A stretch of DNA of 64,000 bases, from contig NZ_LR699554.1 in NCBI RefSeq assembly GCF_902459535.1, positions 1,922,001 to 1,986,000 of the forward strand. The letters are read 5' to 3'. Below, piece by piece: positions 58,674 through 64,000 of this stretch (position 1 is its first letter; each line of letters begins with the position of its first letter). The position numbers and the translations under genes are program-made. The notes below the pieces were generated by a model. That model saw only the letters and a list, made by a program, of their open reading frames with translations. It ran no database searches and was not told the origin of the DNA. This stretch comes from Paraburkholderia dioscoreae (GTDB lineage: Bacteria > Pseudomonadota > Gammaproteobacteria > Burkholderiales > Burkholderiaceae).

Positions 58674-60263
58674 CTATCCGTTCGACGTCACGCCACGCGC
58701 CCGCGCGGCTTCGCCCCTGCCGGCCAGCAGCCAGACACCGGCCGCGATCGACACCGCGACGGCCGCGGCAAGCCCCAGCGCGGCGGCAAAGCCGCTCGCA
58801 AAGCTCGCGTGCGCCGCTCCCAGCAGCATGGTCCGCACAGCAGGCGGCAGCGTCGCGGTGGCCTGCGCGGCATCGCCGGCCAGCACGCGCGACATGAAGC
58901 CGGCATCGAGGGCGCCTTTCACCTCGGCGGTGAGCGGCACAGCCGCGACGAACGCCGTGCGGGTGCGCGCCGCGAGCACTGCGCCGAGCACCCCGACCGA
59001 CATGACGATGGCCGTGAAGCGCGTCGTCGTGCTGATACCGGAAGCCATGCCGGTCCGATCCGGCGGCACACAGGCCATGATCGCCTTCTGCGTGTCGCCG
59101 TTCAGAATCCCCGCGCCGAGTCCCGTCACGATCATGCCGAAGGCGACCAGCAGATAGCGCGCGCCGTCCGCAGTCAGCGCCGTCAGCAGATTGCCGAGCG
59201 CGATCAGCAACAGGCCCGTGGACAGCAAGCTCATGCTCGACATACGCTTGCCGAGCGCAGCGCCAATGTACGGTCCGAGCACCATCGAAAGCGCGAACGG
59301 CAGCATGCCGACACCCGCGGCCACGGCCGACAGACCGAACGCGTTCTGCAAATACAGCGGCAAGAACGTCATCATCACCTGTGCGCAGGCGGCGTAACCG
59401 AACATGGCGAGCACCGCGGCGACAAAGCGCGGCTGCCGGAACAGCGCGAGATCGACCATCGCATGGGCGCGCAACCGTTGCACCTGGACAAAGGCGCCGA
59501 ACAGCAGCGCGCAGGCCGCGAGCCGCGTGGCGGTGGGCCAACTCGCGAGGCCGTCGGCGGGCACCTCGATCAACGCCCAGATGCCGAGCGCCAGCGCAAT
59601 GCCGAACAGAAGGCTGCCGGCGATATCGAGCGGACCGGGGTTCGGATTGCGCGACTCGCCGATCGCACGTGAGGTGCACCACGCGAGCACCGCGCACACC
59701 GGCAGATTCAGCAGAAAGATCCAGCGCCAGCCGAGCCATTGCGTGATGACGCCGCCCACCAGCGGCGCGACCGTGGTGGCGAGGCCCATGCAGGTGCCCC
59801 ACACGGCCCACGCGCGCACGCGGGACGGGCCCTCGCGAAACGTGTTCGCGATCACGGCAAGCGCGGCGGTGAGCAGCATCGCGGCGCCAACGCCTTTGAC
59901 CGCGCGCGCGGCGTTCAACACCGCTGCCGTCGGCGCCACGCCGCAACCGAGCGACGCCAGAAAAAACACCGCGAGCCCGAGCAGCAGCATTTTCTTGCGG
60001 CCGACGCGGTCGGCGAGACCGCCCGCGGGCAGCAGGCACGACGCGAACGCGACCATATACGCGCTGACGACCCATTCGACGTCGGCGAAACTCGCGTGGA
60101 ACGAGCGCGCGATCGAGGGCAGCGAGACCGCCACGACATTGGTGTCCAGCACGATCAGCGCGCAGGTGGCCGACGCCGTGGCCAACACGAAGGCGGGATT
60201 GACGGCTCGCGCCGATGGTGGCGATGACGGCGGCGCTGCGCGGCGTGCGAAGAGAGGCGGCAT
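58674..60263 (-). CDS. MFS transporter, DHA2 (EmrB/QacA) family
   Basis: This 529-residue protein has about 14 TM helices. TM1 reads ALIVLDTNVVAVSLPSIARSF, with the D-x-x-V-V-x-V-A-L-P pattern; GGLADRVGRKKMLLLGLAVF follows TM2. The antiporter motif near WGTCMGLATTVAPLVGGVITQWLGWRWIFLLNLP is typical. It probably exports toxic compounds or metabolites by proton exchange. It is divergent from a LysR gene with a 107-base AT-rich spacer, the likely control region for both. Confidence 0.92.
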   Translation of the reverse strand: MPPLFARRAAPPSSPPSARAVNPAFVLATASATCALIVLDTNVVAVSLPSIARSFHASFADVEWVVSAYMVAFASCLLPAGGLADRVGRKKMLLLGLAVFFLASLGCGVAPTAAVLNAARAVKGVGAAMLLTAALAVIANTFREGPSRVRAWAVWGTCMGLATTVAPLVGGVITQWLGWRWIFLLNLPVCAVLAWCTSRAIGESRNPNPGPLDIAGSLLFGIALALGIWALIEVPADGLASWPTATRLAACALLFGAFVQVQRLRAHAMVDLALFRQPRFVAAVLAMFGYAACAQVMMTFLPLYLQNAFGLSAVAAGVGMLPFALSMVLGPYIGAALGKRMSSMSLLSTGLLLIALGNLLTALTADGARYLLVAFGMIVTGLGAGILNGDTQKAIMACVPPDRTGMASGISTTTRFTAIVMSVGVLGAVLAARTRTAFVAAVPLTAEVKGALDAGFMSRVLAGDAAQATATLPPAVRTMLLGAAHASFASGFAAALGLAAAVAVSIAAGVWLLAGRGEAARARGVTSNG

Positions 60264-60370
60264 ACAGACAACTATGACGGGTGGAAAGTCACCTGATAGT
60301 AGCGAAGCCTCTATTAACTGTCATTGGCATAAAATCACAGAATAATTAGTTTATTGGAAATACAGAAATC

Positions 60371-61246
60371 ATGCGGCAACTCGAACTCCGCCATATCCAT
60401 GCTTTCGTCTGCGTCGCGAAACAGCTTCATTTCTCGCGCGCCGCCGAAGAATTGGGGATCGCCGCGCCGTCGCTGACCAAGCTGATTCAGGAGGCTGAAC
60501 GGCTGCTCGGCGTGCGGCTCTTCCATCGCACCAAGCGCTCGGTGGCGCTGAGCGCGGCGGGCAGCGCGTATCTCGCCGAGGCGCGCGTCGCGCTCGATCA
60601 CCTCGCGCGCGGCGAAGAGCGCGCGGTGCTGGCCGAGCGCGGCGAACTCGGGCGGATCGAAGTCGGCTACGTCGCGTCGGCGGCTTATGCGGGCGTGTTG
60701 CAGCGGGACGTGGGCGGATTTCGAGGCTCGCATCCGGGCGTCGACATTTCGATCCGCGAGGTGCCGATGGACAACGTTGCCGCCATGCTGCGCGACGGCC
60801 TGCTCGACGCGGCCTACGTGCGCCCACCCATGCCGCTCGCCGACGGCATTCAGGCCACGACTGTGCATCGCGACCAGTTCGTCCTCGCGCTGCCGGCCGA
60901 CTGCGCGCTGGCGGCCTCGGCGAGCATCAGGCCGGCGCAACTGCGCGACCAGTGCTTCGTGCTGCCGGAACAGGAAGCCGGCACTTTCGAAGTGGCACGG
61001 CGCGGCCGTTTCTCAGCGCGGCTCGGACCGCGCCCCGGCACGCTCGCGTCGGTGCTGGCCTGTGTGTCGCTAGGCGGCTATGTCGCCGTCGTGCCGCATA
61101 CGCTGGCCGACTGCATCGCGTTGCCGGGTGTGGTGTACCGCGCTATCGCCGGTCAACCCATCGCGTCGGAGATCGCGATTGCGTTCCGGAAGTACGAACG
61201 GGCCCCGGCCGTGAAGGCATTTCTCGACTTCGCCAGGCGCAAGTGA
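60371..61246 (+). CDS. LysR family transcriptional regulator (divergent to MFS exporter)
   Basis: This 291-residue LysR protein has a helix-turn-helix in RQLELRHIHAFVCVAKQLHFSRAAEELGIAAPSLTKLIQEAE and effector domain from about residue 88. It is transcribed away from the MFS exporter gene, so it probably represses or activates it; the shared spacer (60264-60370) is AT-rich. Inducer unknown. Confidence 0.93.
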   Translation: MRQLELRHIHAFVCVAKQLHFSRAAEELGIAAPSLTKLIQEAERLLGVRLFHRTKRSVALSAAGSAYLAEARVALDHLARGEERAVLAERGELGRIEVGYVASAAYAGVLQRDVGGFRGSHPGVDISIREVPMDNVAAMLRDGLLDAAYVRPPMPLADGIQATTVHRDQFVLALPADCALAASASIRPAQLRDQCFVLPEQEAGTFEVARRGRFSARLGPRPGTLASVLACVSLGGYVAVVPHTLADCIALPGVVYRAIAGQPIASEIAIAFRKYERAPAVKAFLDFARRK

Positions 61247-61343
61247 TGCCGGTCTGAAACCGGCGCAGCGCACCGGCAAACGGCTTCTGTTCAACACGCC
61301 AGCCTCGTTTCGTTATATCCTGCGGAATATCACGGTAGCCTTC

Positions 61344-62033
61344 GTGGTGCGTGGCCGTGCGTCTTCCGGAGCGTATTCAGCCGGTCTGTCAGCCGCGCGC
61401 GACGAGGCAAAACCAGCAAAGCAGGAGCCAGCAGCGGTGCGCAGCCGATCCAATTCAACCCGCCCGGCAGGACGCCTTGGGCGCTTGCCGAACGAGCTTT
61501 CGTCGACCATCGTCGCGGTGAAGTCGGCGTCCGAGCGCGGCCGCGCCGAATCGATCCGCGATGTGGTCGACGCCTACCGGCGTCTCTACGGCAGCGTGCA
61601 GCGTTTCGTGCTGATGCTGACCGACGACCGGTTGAATTTCGCCTCGGTCGGCACGTCCGGCTCGCACTCGCTGAACCAGTTGCTGTCGATCCTCGCCGAG
61701 CACGCAAGAGGTGCCGCTTTCGTGCGTCTGCGCGATCTGAAAGCGGCGATCGAGGAAGCGCGCTCCGCTGAACAACTGCGCGACGCGATTTTTTCGGACC
61801 TGTTCAGCAACGATCTGGCGGCGCTGCGCAAGGTGGTCGCCGAACTCGAACGGCTCGATGCGGCCTTTGTGGGCCTGTGCGTCGGCCACGTGCTCGAACA
61901 GCACGCGCGGACGGTGGACGAAACGGGGCCGGCCGGCGGCAAACGTGCCAACGCTTCGAGCAGAACGGACACCGCTGCGCTCCGGCGCAAGACGCGCGTC
62001 GCCGAGCCCGCCCTCGCCCGCTCCAACGACTGA
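61344..62033 (+). CDS. hypothetical protein next to the DUF2325 gene
   Basis: This 229-residue protein was not recognised. From GTG 61344 it has a basic, low-complexity N-terminus (to about residue 60), a helical core (IRDVVDAYRRLYGSVQRFVLMLTDD, LNQLLSILAEHARGAAFVRLRDLKAAIEEARSAEQLRDA) and an Arg/Ala/Ser-rich tail. No ATG is available before the core, so the start is uncertain; GTG 61344 or 61347 are possible. It lies upstream of the DUF2325 gene on the same strand with 162 bases between. Codon usage looks coding, but no function can be given. Confidence 0.55.
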   Translation: MVRGRASSGAYSAGLSAARDEAKPAKQEPAAVRSRSNSTRPAGRLGRLPNELSSTIVAVKSASERGRAESIRDVVDAYRRLYGSVQRFVLMLTDDRLNFASVGTSGSHSLNQLLSILAEHARGAAFVRLRDLKAAIEEARSAEQLRDAIFSDLFSNDLAALRKVVAELERLDAAFVGLCVGHVLEQHARTVDETGPAGGKRANASSRTDTAALRRKTRVAEPALARSND

Positions 62034-62195
62034 TTCGCGACCGCCGCAAATGAACGCCTTCAAATGAACGCTTTCTCTCGTCCACCGTTATATCTTTCCG
62101 AATATATCGCCGACCACGCTCGCGCGGCAGAAGTGCGCGGCGCGCTCGGCACGCACTTTCGTTCCGCCTGACACCGAACCGGATTCGAGATTCCC

Positions 62196-63548
62196 ATGCA
62201 TACGCCCCCGTTCCGTCTCGCCCAGCCCACGCGTCTGAAACTGTCCGGCGACGAGCTTGCCGTGACCGGCATTCGCGCCGCCGATCCGTGCTGCACGCCC
62301 GCCAAGGTGTCGTTCCCGAACGCCAAACGGCGCGCGCGCCTCGCCGAACTCGACAGCCATCTGCATTGCTCGATCATCGGCACATGTCTTGGCACGCACG
62401 AATTGCGCAAGCTGGTGCCCAAATTCACGGGACTCGATCGGCACGACGCGAGCGACCTCGAGATTCATCACTCGGCAGTCGAACTCGCGATCGAAGGCGG
62501 CGCGGCCGCCAAAGCGCTGAACAAGCTGCTCGACGAACGTTATGCCGGCGCGATCCGCCGCTTCGACAAAGCCGCCGACGACGTCGATCTGCTCAAGCTT
62601 TGGGACGAGGCGCTGAAAAGCGGCGACATTCCGCCGGCCTACTGGGCCTTGATGACGCATCCCTATGCAACCATGCCCGTGCGCCAGAAAGCGTTCGGCG
62701 AATTGCACATGCTGTCGCATCTGGTGGGCGCCGCCAATCGCGCGGACATTCGCCGGTTGGTCGCACTGGAAGAGGAAAACGCCGTACTGAAAGAAAAAAT
62801 CGAACGGCAGCAGAGCCGTTTGCAGGAACTCAGCCTGCAACGCGACGCGTCGATCGCCGCGCTCGACCAGCGGACCGCCCAGTTGACTGCGCAGACAAGC
62901 CGTCAGACACCGGCCGACGCCACCAATCTCGAAGCCGAGGTGCAACGGCTACGAGACAAACTGGCCGATGCCGATCAGCGCGTCGCGCTGCATACCAGTC
63001 GCCGCGAAGCCGCGGAGCAGCGTGTGTTCCATGAACAGGACGCGGCGCTCGCGCTACGCAAGAGCTACGACCAGACGCTGACGCTGCTCAAGCTGGTGCA
63101 AAGCGAATGCGATGCCCTCGAGCACGCGACGCTGCACGCCGCGGACGCAGCGAGCGGAGCGGGCGCGCGCCGGACGAGCCTCGACAGTGTGCGGGGCAAA
63201 CGGATCGTGTATGTGGGCGGCAGGCCGGGCTCCAACGCCGCGCTCAAGCGCCTCGTGGAAGCGGCCGGCGGCGATCTGGTCGTGCACGACGGCGGCGTGG
63301 AAGATCGCAAAGGCCTGCTTGCCGCAGCGTTGCCGGGTGCGGATCTCGTGGTGTTTCCGGTTGATTGCGTCGACCACGATTCGATGAACACGCTCAAACG
63401 TGTGTGCGAGCGGCATCAGATCGACTATCACCCGCTGCGCACGGCAAGCGTGGCGAGCTTTGTCGAATTGATGGCCCGCCTGCACCCCGAAAACCTTGCG
63501 CAACTCGGCAATCCTCCGACTTCGGCATTTTGCCTGCGACACGGCTAG
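62196..63548 (+). CDS. DUF2325 domain protein with central coiled coil
   Basis: This 450-residue protein has a Cys-containing N-terminal part (AADPCCTPA, HCSIIGTCLGTHELRKL), a conserved HHSAVELAIEGG block at about 85-100 and a long coiled coil (about 185-270). The DUF2325 domain occupies about 335-430 (KRIVYVGGRPGSNAALKRLV...VDHDSMNTLKRVCERHQI). DUF2325 resembles a small nucleotide-binding or metal-sensing fold; its role is not established. The N-terminal Cys and His residues could bind metal. It is followed tail to tail by a ModE-like regulator gene. Confidence 0.82.
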   Translation: MHTPPFRLAQPTRLKLSGDELAVTGIRAADPCCTPAKVSFPNAKRRARLAELDSHLHCSIIGTCLGTHELRKLVPKFTGLDRHDASDLEIHHSAVELAIEGGAAAKALNKLLDERYAGAIRRFDKAADDVDLLKLWDEALKSGDIPPAYWALMTHPYATMPVRQKAFGELHMLSHLVGAANRADIRRLVALEEENAVLKEKIERQQSRLQELSLQRDASIAALDQRTAQLTAQTSRQTPADATNLEAEVQRLRDKLADADQRVALHTSRREAAEQRVFHEQDAALALRKSYDQTLTLLKLVQSECDALEHATLHAADAASGAGARRTSLDSVRGKRIVYVGGRPGSNAALKRLVEAAGGDLVVHDGGVEDRKGLLAAALPGADLVVFPVDCVDHDSMNTLKRVCERHQIDYHPLRTASVASFVELMARLHPENLAQLGNPPTSAFCLRHG

Positions 63549-63571
63549 GACTGCCCTGCCAGAACAAGGGT

Positions 63572-63973
63572 TCAGGAGCGGATCAGCCTGGTGAGTTCAG
63601 CGATCTGTTTGGCGCAACTTCGCTGTGCTTCGGCTTCGACGTCGCGATACAGGCGAATGATGGTCTCGCCGATCGGCGTGAGCGTGCAGCCGCCGCCGCT
63701 TTGTCCGCCCTGCTCCGAATGCGTGGCAGGCGACTTGAGCGAACGGTTCAGTTCGTCGATCAGGAGCCATGCGCGCCGGTACGACATATCGAGGCTGCGC
63801 GCCGCCGCCGAGATCGAACCGAATTCGCGCACGGCTTCGAGCAATTCGACTTTGCCCGGCCCTAAAGCGACCGCGTCTGCGCTACGAATGCGCATTCTGA
63901 AGCGCACTTCGGGGCGCGCCTTCGCGGCTTTTTTTGCCGCGGGTGCGGGTTTGGTTTTTGGGGTGTCAGCCAT
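63572..63973 (-). CDS. ModE-like winged helix-turn-helix regulator
   Basis: This is a 133-residue protein from ATG 63973. After a Lys/Ala/Pro-rich N-terminus it has the ModE DNA-binding pattern: FRMRIRSADAVALGPGKVELLEAVREFGSISAAARSLDMSYRRAWLLIDELNRSL. A Gly-rich wing (GGQSGGGCTLTPIGE) and a C-terminal helix follow. It lacks the molybdate-binding (MOP) domains of full ModE. Such single-domain proteins regulate molybdenum or unrelated genes. Here only the 3'-facing DUF2325 gene and the window end are visible, so the target is unknown. Confidence 0.87.
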   Translation of the reverse strand: MADTPKTKPAPAAKKAAKARPEVRFRMRIRSADAVALGPGKVELLEAVREFGSISAAARSLDMSYRRAWLLIDELNRSLKSPATHSEQGGQSGGGCTLTPIGETIIRLYRDVEAEAQRSCAKQIAELTRLIRS

Positions 63974-64000
63974 GCACGAAAGCATACACGAACCGCTTCG

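Noticed and set aside
62064..62171. 35-codon open frame MNAFSRPPLYL... before the DUF2325 gene
   Set aside because: No ribosome site, and the start lies in a 14-base near-duplication with another ATG; too little evidence for a gene or leader peptide.

Overview
The window is GC-rich, gene-dense bacterial DNA and looks like a Burkholderiaceae chromosome, most likely a plant-associated Paraburkholderia. This is inferred from gene content: a true 1-aminocyclopropane-1-carboxylate (ACC) deaminase with a divergent Lrp regulator, a Burkholderia-type porin, an HAE1 RND efflux operon, an aerobic-type CbiG-CobJ fusion, and many LysR regulators. No rRNA, tRNA, insertion sequence, prophage or CRISPR array was recognised.

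Layout. 1-1.9 kb: end of a cobalamin (cob) operon, with a Gly-Ala hexanucleotide repeat inside the CbiG part of a CbiG-CobJ fusion. 1.9-4.4 kb (minus strand): a compact orphan type VI secretion cassette with an Hcp tube protein, an L,D-transpeptidase-like (Tlde1/DUF2778) effector, and two tandem 4-TM proteins that are probably immunity factors. 4.4-12 kb: an SbcCD/YhaNO-like repair pair, a DUF445 protein and an AI-2E-family permease. 12-20.4 kb: a repeat-rich exported protein and an RND tripartite efflux operon. 20.5-23.1 kb: a porin and a divergent LysR gene separated by an AT-rich spacer with 11-bp direct repeats. 23.4-29.6 kb: a flavin monooxygenase plus its DUF2783 partner, converging on an aminotransferase/class II aldolase/ketopantoate-reductase-like operon that has its own divergent LysR gene. 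29.6-36.8 kb: a LuxR regulator and a four-gene signalling operon (hybrid kinase, CheR, CheB, receiver-kinase) with no chemotaxis genes.

37-50.7 kb is a stress and plant-interface stretch: periplasmic trehalase, catalase HPII, a MipA-like porin, acdR/acdS, LysR-pirin-DoxX, alkane hydroxylase AlkB, and ahpF/ahpC with an OxyR-like site. 50.9-54 kb: a sigma-54 PrpR-type activator divergent from an isocitrate lyase/PEP mutase family enzyme. That enzyme has a near-consensus -24/-12 promoter, and palindromes lie over the activator's start codon. 54-64 kb: two DHA2-type MFS exporters, a GNAT acetyltransferase, a short CDF-like cation transporter with an unclear start, a prolyl-4-hydroxylase-like oxygenase, an NTF2-like protein, a LysR gene, an unknown protein, a DUF2325 protein and a ModE-like winged helix protein.

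The most interesting region is the Hcp-effector-immunity cassette. The immunity gene has been duplicated together with the last 12 codons of the effector gene, which remain as a relic between the two copies. Each immunity protein is itself built from two related TM-loop-TM halves.
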